DNA of 64,000 nt, from the NCBI GenBank assembly GCA_034509735.1, contig JACGWO010000007.1, positions 24,146,046 through 24,210,045 of the forward strand, written 5' to 3'. The notes beneath the pieces were generated by a model that did not search any database, was not told the DNA's origin, and saw only the letters and a list, made by a program, of their open reading frames with translations. The position numbers and the translations under genes were made by a program. Below are positions 34,358-46,427 of the stretch, piece after piece. This DNA is from Sesamum alatum (taxonomy: Eukaryota; Streptophyta; Magnoliopsida; Lamiales; Pedaliaceae). Each line of letters opens with the position of its first letter. Position 1 is the first letter of the stretch.

Positions 34358-35740
34358 TTACCAATGGAAATGGGACAAAACTTGTTTACTCACCTGAATT
34401 TCTCCACAATCGTTAAGCCATTGCAACTTATATGGGTTGGGATGTTTCGTAGTTGATAAGTTCAATTTCTCCACCATTTCACAACTAGCAACATTAGCAC
34501 AACTTCCTCCATCAATAATTAACATGCATACCTTCCCTTGAACTAAACATCTTGTATGAAAGATGTTCTCCCTTTGTTGTTCGGCATCGTCCACCTTCAT
34601 TTGCATGTTTAGAGCTCTTCTTACCACCAAAAACTCTCCATGTTCGGGTGTAGTCTCCTCAACTTGCTCGTCATCGCTAGGTTCATGCTCACTTTCAGAT
34701 TCTACGTCGTCATTTTCCCTTAAGATCATCACTATCTTGTTGATGCATTCAGATGCAATATGGCCATAACCTTGACAACGAAAACATTTAATATCTTGAC
34801 TTCGGGATGAAGATGAGATAGGTTTTCCCTTTTCTACCTCATTAGATTTGGCTTTAGACGCCTCATTTTGGGTTTTGGAGGTGATCCCAAAACTTGTTTT
34901 CGAAGCCCCTTCTTTCGCCTTGTTTGGTGGCTGAAAATTGGATGTAAAGTTTCTTTGATTCGATCCCTTCCTCTTCAGTTGTCTTTCCACCTTCATGGCT
35001 GTGTGCACCATGTCCTCAAGCTTGACATAATGTTGCAGCTCCACAATGTTGGCTATCTCTCGATTCAACCCATTTAAGAACCTTGCCATAGTGGCCTCTC
35101 GGTCTTATTCAACATTCGCTCTAATCATAGCGATCTCCATATCTTTGTAATATTCATCCACGGATTTCACACCTTGTGTCATAGTTTGGAGTTTTTTGAT
35201 ATAAATCACGAAAATAATATGAAGGAACGAATCTCTTCCGCATGTTGGATTTCATTTCTGCCCAAGTAGAGCTAGGTCTCTCTCCATACCTCCTTCGGTT
35301 TATGATCAATTGATCCCACCAAACTATAGCATAGTCGGTGAACTCAATTGCAGCAAGTTTCACCTTCTTCTCCTCGGAGTAGTTATGACACTCAAAGATA
35401 AGATCCGTCTTTTTTTCCCACTCTAAATATGCCTCCGGATCACTTCTTCCTTGAAATGTGGGAATGTTCAGTTTTATGCTTCCCAAATCACAGTCTACCT
35501 CATTGCCTTGCCATCTTCTTCCTCCCCTATGGCCACGTTGTGGAGGCTCCACTTCTTCCTCCTCTTCGGACTCCAATTGATGGATTTGGTGATTTTTGCG
35601 TCTCCTAGGAGTTGGTTGTTCCATCCTCTCCAAACGATCGGCTATGCCTTCAAGAATTGCTCCGAATTTTGCAAATTGTTGTTGCATAGCTTGAACGTTG
35701 AACTCGTTTCCCGTATTGGTAGAAGTCCCTCCCATTGTAG
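34358..35740 (-). pseudogene. gag: Ty3 element 2 gag and start of protease
   Basis: Gag begins about 35734 (MGGTSTNTGNEFNVQAMQ, coiled segment IADRLERMEQ) and runs through SDPEAYLEWEKKTDLIFECHNYSEEKKVKLAAIEFTDYAIVWWDQL and MRKRFVPSYYFRDLYQK. After a break near 35155 it continues in 34358-35089 (MARFLNGLNREIANIVEL, VERQLKRKG), a zinc knuckle CFRCQGYGHIASEC, an acidic stretch, and then without a stop the retropepsin region (GKVCMLIIDGGSCANVAS, KLQWLNDCGEIQVSKQV). Gag and protease are in one frame here, suggesting a fused gag-pol organisation. Confidence 0.9.
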
Positions 35741-36160
35741 AACCCTCACAATTCACTCGTGTATCACTCAAAATAATTTGCCACAATACTCTTGTTTCAC
35801 TCGTAGGCTTTTACCTCCCCTCTAATAAACTCACACACTCTTGTCTTTTACCACTCAAATTCTCTTCGTAGGCTCAATTAGAATAGAACCAAACAAGAAA
35901 GTTTTGAACAACTAGATGATGGCTGATTTTTGTTGACGGTATTTAACAATAACAAGAGATGAATGAATACTTCAATATATATATATATATATATTCATTT
36001 TTTTTCAAATGGCCACTTTTTTCACTTTTATTGTTTTTTTTTTGCCTTCTCTGTTTTTTTTGAATGATTTTTTTTGCTGCTCTTTGTTTTTTGAGCTTTT
36101 CTTTTCTTTTCTTTGAACTAAATATTCAAGAAGATAACAAAATCAGATCAATACCAGATT
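35741..36160 (-). other. Untranslated leader of Ty3 element 2
   Basis: Non-coding; includes an (AT)n tract at about 35975-35994 and several T tracts (35998-36110). No ORF or RNA gene seen. Confidence 0.65.
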
Positions 36161-36172
36161 GCTCTGATACCA
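36161..36172 (-). other. tRNA-iMet primer-binding site of Ty3 element 2
   Basis: Minus strand TGGTATCAGAGC, complementary to the tRNA-iMet 3' end, three bases from the LTR edge at 36176. Confidence 0.9.
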
Positions 36173-36175
36173 AAA

Positions 36176-36950
36176 TGATAAGGATAGGACGTGAGACCCA
36201 TTGGATATAAGGATCCAAGAACCAAACATATAGAAATAGGCAGCGGATATCCCAGATCGATGATCTAGTTTGATCATACCTGGAGCTTGAAAGTTCCTTG
36301 ACCGTTGGCTATATGGGCAGCCAAGAACCTTGGTATGGTGAAGGCCACAAGATATTGCTGAAGTATCTTGATAAGTTCTAAACAATTGAAACTCTAGAAA
36401 GAGAATTCAACCTCACAAGAAGAAAGTTTATATTAATTCAAAGTCTGATTTTTACAAATGATAACCATGGCCTTTTATAGGCTTCAAATGGATGCCCAAG
36501 GGTCTCAAGAGTTAATTCTAACCTTGGGACATTAGGAGCATTAAAGTGACACTTTTGACCATATTAACAAGACTTAGAAAAACAAGAATGACCCTTTGAC
36601 TACTATGATGTCTCTTGGCCTTCTAATGCTGAAAACAAACTAATTTAGACAAAAATAATGGACTCTCTTTTTGGGCTTGGTGGGATGGACGAATTTGTGG
36701 CCTCCTTTTCTTCAAATGAAGTCTTCAAACCTCGAGCCCAACTATTTAGATGCATTCTAGCCCATCTACTTGAAGAATATTCATCATTGGACCTTCTATC
36801 GAACTCTCATGTATTGGCCCGTTGATTTCATCAATAAGAATCATCAAAGCTTTGTTCATTTTCTTAGCTCTTGACCTCGCAATCGGACTCCCATTAATTC
36901 TCAAAGGATCTTCCTTGCTTTGAGTTGCAAGCTTCGGATGGTCCCTATCA
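36176..36950 (-). repeat. 5' LTR of Ty3 element 2
   Basis: 775 bp, TG (36176) to CA (36949-36950), complete. Contains a minus-strand TATAAAA box at 36473-36479. Its family match at 42600-43350 (element 3) is clear over the whole length. Confidence 0.9.
36473..36479 (-). promoter_or_regulatory. TATA box in LTR of Ty3 element 2
   Basis: Minus-strand TATAAAA in CCTATAAAAGG, conserved at 42878-42884 in the LTR of element 3. Motif and conservation only. Confidence 0.55.
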
Positions 36951-37854
36951 AGAGAACCTTCATAATTAATCGTACGTCCGGATACATGCCTAATACTCAA
37001 CACAATCGTAGAAAACACCTTGTGCTTTTATTCCTTATCATTGACTGATAGATGACTCATTTTTTACTATAAATATATTCGTATTGACACTAATAATCAA
37101 TATTAAAGCCATTCTTCGATTATATGACTAGGACTCCATGTTATTCAACATTAAAATGCACTAGGACTACATCTAGAACACTCTTTTGAGCCATGGACTC
37201 ATCTTTGTACCTTTGCGCAAAGACAAACTCTTTTAAATAAATTTAGACACTAATGCACTTTTATCTTTGCCATATTGAGGGCTTGGAGAACCTTCATAAT
37301 CAATCGTACGTCCGGATACATGCCTAATACTCAACACAATCGTAGGAAACACCTTGTGCTTTTAGTCCTTATCATTGACTGATAGATGACTCTTTTTTGG
37401 CTATAAATATATTCGTATTGACTCTGATAATCAATATTAAAGCCACCCTTCGATTATATGACTAGGACTTCATCTTATTCAACACAAAAATGCATTAGGA
37501 CTACATTTAGAACACTCTTTTGAGTCATGGACTCAGTTTTGTACCTTTGCGCAACGACAAACTCCTTTAAACAAGTTTAGACACTAATGCACTTTTATCT
37601 TTGCCATATCGAGGGCTTGGAGAACCTTCATAATCAATCGTACGTCCGGATACATGCCTAATACTCAACCCAATCGTAGGAAACACCTTGTGTTTTCAGC
37701 CCTTATCATTGACTGATAGATGACTCGCTCTGGCTATAAATATATTCATATGGACTATAATAATCAATATTAAATCCACACTTCGATTATATGACTAGGA
37801 CTCCATCTTATTCAACATAAAAATGCACTTGGACTACATCTAGAACACTCTTTC
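36951..37854 (+). repeat. 334-bp satellite array, block 5
   Basis: About 2.7 monomers, same orientation, starting in mid-monomer after the Ty3 LTR and ending at ...GAACACTCTTTC where the copia LTR begins. No gene. Confidence 0.94.
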
Positions 37855-39833
37855 TGAAAGATAGTGGATCGTCCCGAGAAAATAGCGCGAATGCGGAAGC
37901 GCGGTATAAAATAAAATTGCACAATTAAAAACATGCTTTAATAGAAATTAAAGAACACGCTCAAGGGGTGTGCCCTTTAGATTCCCGGTGTTCGGTGTAT
38001 CTCATGACATAAACAACATACAATAATCATGGAGGCCATAGGATTGAAAAAATAAAGAGGGACGAAAATCTTAAAACGAGACCTACCCGTTGTCGTTTTC
38101 GTCTTCAACGGCTACTCGCGTTGTTCCCCCATTTTGCACCAAGACCTCGTTCTTGAGATCCTCCAAATCGTGACACACGATTCACCCACGTATTCTTGCA
38201 CGTCGTGCTAGCAACGAACAAGTATTATTTTGGAGAGGATAGATCAACCACGCGTTATGAATTAACGGGATCGATCTTCCTTGGTTCAATTGTTCCAAGA
38301 ACAAAAGAACAAGAAACATAATATTTTCTTGGTGAGAGAGAGAGAGGGGCGGACGAGAGAGGAGAGGAGAGAGTGTGTGTTGTGTGTGTGTTTTCAAGAA
38401 TCATCACCTCCAATTGTAGGAGGCTAGGGGTTTATATAGAGGAGGAGTTTAATCCTCTTCAAACTCCAACTCTAAGAACTCTATTTTGACTAGGATTTTG
38501 ACCTAGTCAAAGTCCTAGTCAAAGTAGCATTTGACCAAGTCAAATCAATCCTAGCCATCCATCTCTCCTTTCCATCTCAACCGTTGATTTAATTTAATGG
38601 AATATTTAAAACCTATTTAAATATTCCAAGAGACCAAATAAATATAAATATTTATTTTAAGCCCATTAAATAAATTCCCTTAATAAATCTAATTTATTAA
38701 TTTAATTCCTTTTATCAAATAGAAGGAATTAATTCTCCAAGAAAATAAAAGACCCGATTAAATCCAATTTAATCATTCCTATTCTCCAATATTTGATTCT
38801 AAATTAAATACTAAATGTGTGTGTGGATAGTGTGTGACTCTTTAGGTTCACCTTTCAGCTAGACTTGGTCGGATTCCTAGAATCCGTCCGTTACCATGGG
38901 TGGCCATCTAGCAATAGTCCATGGCACTAGAGACTAGGTGAAATATTCGGGGATGAACATTTAGGTTCTAACAGTACACTTGTCCTTCTGTCTACGGTCT
39001 CACCACTTAGGGTCTAGGGCACGGAAAATGCAGGTACCCATTTTGGACCTAAGTGTCGGTCTGTCCTTACTAAACACCGCAAGGGAATCCTTCCCTTCTG
39101 TTCAGTTACTGTGGCCACAGATTTTAGGGACAAGACACAGAGCATACGTGAGACTCAACTGTCAATGCCTTTTGACAGGAGACAGATCCTTTCTTGGAAA
39201 CTACTGTCACTCTGTATATCAGAGTTGCACTAGACATGGCTTCTGACAACTCAAGTGCTTCTTGGCAATCTCTCACCATATCTAAGATACAGACCTGACA
39301 TACAGGTAAACTCAGCAGTTTCTCAAGTCAAAGGACTTGACCTGTACCGTTGGAACCGGGAACACACGTCATACCTTGCTGACCATACTCAAGGTCCTCC
39401 GTAAGACGGTTCCCACGAGTCACCTCAGTCAGCTGCTTCCTAGCAGGCTAACCCACTAACACTGCTTAGACGACCTTCGTCACCCGTCGATGAAACACGA
39501 CAACAGATGCTTAGTGCAAGTCCCAACGGGAATCTCGATACCCATTTTTGAGATTCCTTGACTTGGAGATTTCCGGACTGATTCGGCAAGACTGATTTCA
39601 TGGACCTACCTCCAAGCGTAGTCCCAGTCCCCGAAATAGATTCTCAGTCCGTGGGTTTTGTTTGCGTAGCGAACAGATATGTAAAAAGCAAGTAGAAGTG
39701 AATGCAAACAAAGTAATGCCATATGAATTTCACTTCTTTTATTCATAAGTGATTTATCAAAACACACTGAAAATTGTCTAAACATAGGTTACATTTTCTG
39801 CCAAGATTGGCTACATGGTCACCTATTCTAACA
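37855..39833 (-). repeat. 3' LTR of the copia fragment
   Basis: 1979 bp, TGAAAG...TCTAACA on the plus strand, same family as the solo LTR at 10112-12077. A minus-strand TATA box lies at 38431-38438 and a GA/GT-rich microsatellite at about 38334-38392. Short ORFs inside (38182-38397, 38980-39246) are fortuitous. Confidence 0.92.
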
Positions 39834-40877
39834 ATCTCTCACTTGACCTTTAAAGCCAATCGCCCATATGTCTAATCCCCATCTTCTCAAGATGTTGCGT
39901 ATGAGCGCTCTGCGACATAGGCTTTTATCAAACGGATCTGCTGTGTTGTCTGCTGAGTTGACTCGGTCCATCCGAACGTCACCTCTTCCTACCATTTCTC
40001 TAAGAAGATGGTAGCGTCTAAGAATGTGTTTGGAACGGTGATGAGATCTCGGTTCCTTTGCTTGCGCTATTGCATCGTTGTTATCACTGAAGATGACAAC
40101 AGGCTCGGTGATGCTAGGCACCACACCCAACTCTTTGGATGTAGTTTCTCATCCAAACCGCTTCCTTAGCAGCTTCTGAAGCTGCTAGGTATTCAGCTCT
40201 GTGGTGGAGTCAGCAGTGGTTGCTTGCTTGGAACTTTTCCAAGAACACTACCCCTCCATTTGAGCTTGAATACGTAACTCGATTGAGACTTGGCATCATC
40301 GTCATCAGACTGGAAGCTAGCGTCGCTAAAAGCCTTCCAGGATCAGCTCTCCATTGCCATAGACTAAGAACATTTCTTAGTCCTCCTTAGGTACTTAAGG
40401 ATGCCCTTAACAGCATTCCAATGTGCCTCTCCTGCACAGGACTGATATCTGCTTGTCACGCTCAAAGCGTACGCAATGTCAGGCCTAGTGCAGTGGACCG
40501 CATATTGGATGCTACCTACGGCAGAAGCATAGGGGATGACTTTCATCCTTTTAAGTTCCTCATCAGTCTGTGGGGACTGTTTCTTGGACAACTTGATCCC
40601 ATGCCTCATGGGAAGGAATCCTCGTTTGGAGTTGTCCATTCGATATCTCTTTAGGACTTTCTCCATATACGAGTTTTGGGTGAGCCCTAACATCCTTTTA
40701 GATCTGTCCCTGACAATCTGGATGCCTAGGATGTAGGAGGCTTCACCCAAGTCCCTTCATGGAAAACTGGGTTGACAACTATGCTTTTGTGTCTCCTAAC
40801 ATTCTTACGTCATTACCAATGAGTAGAATGTCATCCACATAAAGCACTAGGAACACTATTGACTGCCCACTGACCTT
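39834..40877 (-). pseudogene. pol: Copia pol fragment: RT C-terminus and RNase H
   Basis: From right to left: KKVSGQSIVFLVLYVDDILLIGNDV (about 40779-40877, copia RT active site YVDD), then 40364-40750 MGEASYILGIQIVRDRSKRM, LTQNSYMEKVLKRYRM, YASAVGSIQYAVHCTRPDIAYAL (the usual RT/RNase H connection). RNase H is at 39828-40330, with an Ala-Glu-Tyr-like segment near 40160-40200, then DNNDAIAQAKEPRSHHRSKHILRRYH and VNSADNTADPFDKSL. Several frameshifts. The 29 residues that precede KKVSGQ in the open frame come from satellite, not copia. Confidence 0.9.
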
Positions 40878-42599
40878 TTTGGCTATAAATATATTCGTAT
40901 TGACTCTAATAATCAATATTAAAGCACCCTTCCGATTATATGACAAAGAATCCATCTTATTCAACACAAAAATGCGTAAGGACTACATCTAGAACACTCT
41001 TTTGAGTCATGACTCAGCTTTGTACCTTTGTGCATCGGGAAAAACTCCTTTAAACAAGTTTAGACACTAATGGCACTTTTATCTTTGCCATATCGAGGGC
41101 TTGGAGAACCTTCATAATCAATCGTACGTCCGGATACATGCCTAATACTCAACACAATCGTAGGAAACACCTTGTGTTTTCAGTCCTTATCATTGACTGA
41201 CAGATGACTCATTTTTTGCTATAATAATTTTCGTTTATTGACGCGAATAATCAGTGTTAAAGCCACACTTCGTTATTTAAACAAGGACTCCATCTTATTC
41301 AACACAAAAAATGCATTAGGACTACATCTAGAACACTCTTTTGAGTCATGGACTCAGCTTTGTACCTTTGTGCAACGACAAAACTCCTTTAAACAAGTTT
41401 AGACACTAATGCACTTTATCTTTGCCATATCGAGGGCTTGGAGAACCTTCATAATCAAATCATAACGTCCGGATACATGCCTAATACTCAACACAATCGT
41501 AGGAAAACCTTGTGTTTTAAGTCCTTATCATTGACTGACAGATGACTCATTTTTTGCTATATTTATTTTCGTATTGACGCTAATAATCAGTGTTAAAGCC
41601 ACACTTCGTTTATTAACAAGGACTCCATCTTATTCAACACAAAAATGCATTAGGACTATATCTAGAACACTCTTTTGAGTCATGGACTCAGCTTTGTACC
41701 TTTGCACAACGACAAACTCCTTTAAACAAGTTTAGACACTAATGCACTATTATAATTTGCCATATCGAGGGCTTGGAGAACCTTAATAATCATCGTCCGG
41801 ATACATGCGTAATACACAACACAATTGTAGGAAACACCTTGTGTTTTCAGTCCTTATCATTGACTGACAGATGACTTCATTCTGACTAAAATTATATTCG
41901 TATTGACTCTAATAATCAATATTGAAGCCACTCTTTGATTATATGACTAGGACTACATCTAGAACACTCTCTCGAGCCATGGACTCAGCTTTGTACCTTT
42001 GCGCAATGACAAACTCCTTGAACCAAGTTAAGAAACTAATGCATTTTATCTTTGCCATATCGAGGGCTTGGAGAACCTTCATAATCAATTGTACGTCCGA
42101 AAACATGCCTAATACTCAACACAATCATAGAAAACACCTTGTGCTTTCAGTCCTAATCATTGACTGATAGATGACTCATTTTTTGTTATAAATATATTCG
42201 TATTGACACTAATAATCATTGACTGACAAATGACTCATTTTTGGTTATAAACACATTCGTATTGACACTAATAATAGATATTAAACCCATTCTTTGATTA
42301 TATGACTAGGACTCCATGTTATTCAACATTAAAATGCACTAGGACTACATCTAGAACACTATTTTGAGCCATGGACTCATCTTTGTACCTTTGCGCAAAG
42401 ACAAACTCCTTTAAACAAATTTAGACACTAATGCACTTTTTATCTTTACCATATCGAGGGCTTGGAGAACCTTCATAATCAATCGTACGTCTGGATACAT
42501 GCCTAATATCAACACAATTGTAGGAAACACCTTGTGCTTTCAGTCCTTATCATTGACTGATCAATGACTCATTTTTTCTATAATATATATTCGTATTGA
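40878..42599 (+). repeat. 334-bp satellite array, block 6
   Basis: About five monomers, same orientation, with noticeably more single-base indels than earlier blocks (for example near 41030, 41220, 41460, 41575 and 41795). A short partial monomer of about 70 bp lies near 42200-42270, where the TATAAATATATTCG region is immediately repeated. It ends at the truncated LTR of Ty3 element 3. Confidence 0.92.
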
Positions 42600-43350
42600 C
42601 TCATTGGATATAAGGATCCAAGAACCAAACGTATAGAAATAGGCAGCATATATCCCAGATCGATGATCTAGTTTGATCGTACCTGGAGCTTGAAAGCACC
42701 TTGACCCGTTGGCTATATGGGCAGCCAAGAACCTTGGTATGGTAAACGCCACAAGATATTGTTTCAAGTATCTTGATAAGTTCTAAACAATTGAAACTCT
42801 AGAAAGAGAATTCAACCTCGCAAGAAGAAAATTTATATTAATTCAAAGTTTGATTTTTACAAATGATAACCATGGCCTTTTATAGGCTTCAAATGGATGC
42901 CCAAGGGTCTCAAGAGTTAATTCTAACCTTGGGACTTTAGGAGCATTAAAGTGATACTTTTGACCACATTAACAAGACTTAGAAAAAACAAGAATGATCC
43001 TTTGACTACTATGATGTCTCTTGGCCTTCTAATGCTGAAAATTTAGACAAAAATAATGGACACTCTTTTTGGGCTTGGTGGGTTGGACGAATTTGTGGCC
43101 TCCTTTTCTTCAAATGAAGTCTTCAAACCTTGAGCCAACTATTTAGATGCATTCTAGCCCATCTACTTGAAGAAATATTCATCATTTGGACCTTCTATTG
43201 AACTCTCATGCATTGGCCCGTTGATTTCATCAATAAGAATCATCAAAGCTTTGTTCATTTTCTTAGCTCTTGCCCTTGTAATCGGACCCCCATTAATTTC
43301 TCAAAGGATCTTCCTTGCTTTGAGTTGTAAGCTTCGGATGGTCCCCGTCA
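42600..43350 (-). repeat. 3' LTR of Ty3 element 3
   Basis: 751 bp matching 36195-36950 of element 2. TG start (minus strand TGACGGGG) at 43350; the other end joins satellite at TATTCGTATTGAC without CA and without an evident target duplication. A minus-strand TATA box lies at 42878-42884. The polypurine tract GAAGAAGAAAGGAA (minus) follows at 43351-43364. Confidence 0.88.
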
Positions 43351-43364
43351 TTCCTTTCTTCTTC

Positions 43365-44440
43365 AGAAGGATTCGACCTCGAATCTAATTCTGCATCAAA
43401 AGGAGAAAGATCAGTCACATTAAAAGAAGCGCTCACATTGTACTCACCGGGAAGGTCTAGTTTGTAGGCATTTATCGTTGATCCTCGCAATCACTTGAAA
43501 TGGACATCCCCCCTCGCTTGCAATTTTGACCTTCACTTTGCGGGAAATCTCTCTTTTCTCAAGTGCAACCAAACCGATCACCAGACTCAAAAATGACTTG
43601 CTTGCACCCTTTGTTTGCTTGTTTTGCATAATGTTCAAGTTTGCTTCTCAATATTGAGCTTTACCTTTTCATGCAACCTCTTTATCAATTCTGCCTTGGC
43701 TTTTCCATCAAGATTCGTTCGCTCATCAACAGGAATAGGCACAAGATCAAGTGGAGTCAATGGATTGAAGCCATAAACAATTTCAAAAGGAGTAAATTTA
43801 GTAGCAGAATGAACACTCCTGTTATATGCAAATTCAGCAAATGGCATAACAATCTTCCCAATTCTTCAAGTTATTTTGAATCAAGCTCTAAAGCAATTGA
43901 GATAAGGTCCTATTCACTACTTTTAGTTTGCCCCATCAGTTTGTGGATGACAAGTAGTAGAAAATAGAAGTTTAGTTCCCAATTTAACTCTACAACACAC
44001 GCCAAAAATGACTCAAAAATTTTGCATCTCGGTCACTCACATTGTTCTTGGAACTCCATGCAATCTCACAATTTCTCGGAAAGAACAAATCAGTAATATA
44101 AATAGCATCATCACTTTTATGATATGGAATGAAATGAGCCATTTTAGAAAATCTATCAACAACCACAAACACAGAATCTCTTCCTTTTTTTATCCTAGGT
44201 AAACCCAAAATAAAATCCATAGAGATGTCCACCCACGGTTCACTAGGAATAGGTAAAGGTTGATACAATCCATGAGGTTTTGATTTTGATTTGGCACATT
44301 TACAAGTTATGCACCGATCACATATTTTCTCAACATCAACGCGCATACCAGGCCAAAAGAAATGATCATGTAATACTTCCATGGTTTTATGTACACCAAA
44401 GTGTCCCATTTAAACCTCCCCTTGTGCCTCTCTAACAGCA
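43365..44440 (-). pseudogene. pol: Ty3 element 3 integrase
   Basis: Broken frames 43990-44409 ([57 protein letters not shown]), 43635-43847 ([24 protein letters not shown]) and 43293-43638 ([26 protein letters not shown]). Same domain order as in element 2, and here the C-terminal segment near the polypurine tract is open further. Frameshifts at about 43600, 43860 and 44045. Confidence 0.87.
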
Positions 44441-44614
44441 ACTCCCGGATAGAACATTTAGGATGCAAAGTTTATTTTCACGAAACAAGTATCCCTCATG
44501 TTTATAGAACTTCCCAAATGCAGCATGTTTACAAGCTAAATAAATAGAACCCAAAATCAGAATCAATTGGCAATACATTTCTTTTATTGACTCAAACCAA
44601 GAAGTTTTTAGAGC

Positions 44615-45130
44615 TCAAGTAGTGATTAAAGCATACCTTCGGGATAATGCATCGGCTAAATGTTTTTCCATTCCTTTCTTGTATTTGATCACATACAGGA
44701 AATGATCAATGAATTCCACCCATTTCATATGCCTCTTGCTCAACTTACCTTGGCCTTTGAGATACTTAAGAGACTCGTGATCCGTAGAATCACAAACTCC
44801 TTTGGCCACAAGTAGTGCTGCCATGTCTCTAATGCTCTCACTAAAGCATAAAAGCTCCTTATCGTATGTCGGATAGTTCAATTGAGCTCCCTTCAACTTG
44901 TCGCTGAGTATGCAATTGGTCGTCCCTCCTCCATCAAAACAGCTCCTACCCCGACTCCAGATGCATCACATTCAAGTTCAAATGATTTATCAAAGTTAGG
45001 CAATGCAAGAATAGGCGCAGTAGTTAGTTTTTCTTTTAAGAGATCAAAAGCTTGTCGTTGTTTTTCTCCCCAATGAAAACCAACTTCTTTCTTAACGATT
45101 TCATTTAATGGAGCAGCAATGATACTAAAA
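44615..45130 (-). pseudogene. pol: Ty3 element 3 RNase H
   Basis: Frame 44615-44896 has [42 protein letters not shown] and [10 protein letters not shown]. The CDAS segment is recognisable upstream, around 44940-45000, in another frame. Homologous to 32467-32960. Confidence 0.84.
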
Positions 45131-45199
45131 TCCTGTACAAACCGCCTATAGAAGCTTGCAAGACCATAAAACTTCTTACCTTAGCAAATGTTCTTAGGA

Positions 45200-45927
45200 G
45201 TTGGCCAATCTAGAAAGCCTTTACTTTATCCTTTTCCATTTCAATTCCATTAGCACTTACCACAAATCCAAGAAAACCAACTTTTAATCCATGCACAAAA
45301 AGAACACTTCTTAAGATTAGCATACAATGATTCTCCTCTTAAAGTGTCTAGCACAGCACGTACATGTTCAAGATGTTTTTCTATGCTTTTGCTATATATA
45401 AGGATGTCATCAAAGTAAACTCCACAAACTTCCCAATAAAGGCACACACCAAACATGGTTCATTAATCTCATGAAAGTGCTTGGTGTATTAGTTAACCAA
45501 AAAGGCATGACTAACCACTCATATAAAACCATATTTTGTTTTAAAAGCAGTTTTCCATTTCATCCGCTTCTCTAATCCAGATTTGATGAATATCCACTCT
45601 TTAAATCAAAATCTTTGTGAAGATTATAGCCACCATACATTCATCAAGCATATCATCTACCTAGGAATAGGATAGCGATCTTTACGTGATTTTATTGATG
45701 GCTCAACAATCTGTACACATTCTCCATGATCCATCTTTCTTTGGTACTACGATCACCGGTACGGCACATGGACTCATGCTTTCTCGAATCTTCCCTTTTG
45801 TTAACAATTCCTCCACTTGCCTTCGGATTTCCTCTGTCTCCTCGGGATCACCCTATAAAGCTGGTCGGTTTGGTAGTACGGCCCTGGAATGAAGTCTATT
45901 TGATGCTCAATTCCCTTATTGGTGGCA
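45200..45927 (-). pseudogene. pol: Ty3 element 3 reverse transcriptase
   Basis: Frame 45250-45456 carries [24 protein letters not shown] (FDD active site). 45690-45890 is homologous, in broken frames, to the RT start of element 2 ([11 protein letters not shown] and PNRPAYR regions). The sequence ends in the gap. Confidence 0.84.
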
Positions 45928-46427
45928 NNNNNNNNNNNNNNNNNNNNNNNNNNNNNNNNNNNNNNNNNNNNNNNNNNNNNNNNNNNNNNNNNNNNNNNNN
46001 NNNNNNNNNNNNNNNNNNNNNNNNNNNNNNNNNNNNNNNNNNNNNNNNNNNNNNNNNNNNNNNNNNNNNNNNNNNNNNNNNNNNNNNNNNNNNNNNNNNN
46101 NNNNNNNNNNNNNNNNNNNNNNNNNNNNNNNNNNNNNNNNNNNNNNNNNNNNNNNNNNNNNNNNNNNNNNNNNNNNNNNNNNNNNNNNNNNNNNNNNNNN
46201 NNNNNNNNNNNNNNNNNNNNNNNNNNNNNNNNNNNNNNNNNNNNNNNNNNNNNNNNNNNNNNNNNNNNNNNNNNNNNNNNNNNNNNNNNNNNNNNNNNNN
46301 NNNNNNNNNNNNNNNNNNNNNNNNNNNNNNNNNNNNNNNNNNNNNNNNNNNNNNNNNNNNNNNNNNNNNNNNNNNNNNNNNNNNNNNNNNNNNNNNNNNN
46401 NNNNNNNNNNNNNNNNNNNNNNNNNNN
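45928..46427. other. Assembly gap, 500 N
   Basis: Exactly 500 ambiguous bases, a placeholder length rather than a measured one. The rest of Ty3 element 3 should lie here. Open frames reported across it would be meaningless. Confidence 1.

Larger units (their letters stand above)
31037..36950 (-). mobile_element. Ty3/gypsy LTR retrotransposon 2
   Basis: Nearly complete minus-strand element: 5' LTR (36176-36950), primer site (36161-36172), leader, gag, protease, linker, RT, RNase H, integrase, polypurine tract (31258-31271) and a 3' LTR of which only about 221 bp remain (31037-31257). The satellite on the left stops at ...TTTATCTTTG and on the right resumes at AGAGAACCTTC of the same monomer phase, with only about 17 bp missing. 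One insertion followed by loss of the LTR end and a few target bases explains this. All genes carry frameshifts. Confidence 0.93.
37855..40877 (-). mobile_element. 3' half of a Ty1/copia retrotransposon
   Basis: Minus-strand fragment with a complete 1979-bp 3' LTR (37855-39833) and the adjoining RNase H and RT coding region up to about 40877, where it changes abruptly into satellite. The 5' LTR, gag, protease, integrase and the N-terminal part of RT are missing. Satellite phases on the two sides do not match (about 190 bp of monomer apart) and no target duplication is seen, so the left part was lost by deletion or the join at 40877 is an assembly error. Confidence 0.88.
42600..45927 (-). mobile_element. 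Ty3/gypsy LTR retrotransposon 3 (3' half, running into gap)
   Basis: Same family and orientation as element 2. The 3' LTR (42600-43350) lacks the first ~20 bp at its outer end, then come the polypurine tract (43351-43364), integrase, RNase H, RT and the linker, which enters the N gap at 45928. Compared with element 2 the sequence is very similar but peppered with single-base indels that break almost every frame. Confidence 0.92.

Noticed and set aside
37855..40877. Target-site duplication for the copia fragment
   Set aside because: Flanks are in different satellite phases and no matching 5-bp words occur at the two ends.
42600..43350. Chromodomain at the end of Ty3 integrase
   Set aside because: After NVTDLSPFD the frame ends within a few dozen residues at the polypurine tract and shows no chromodomain signature.
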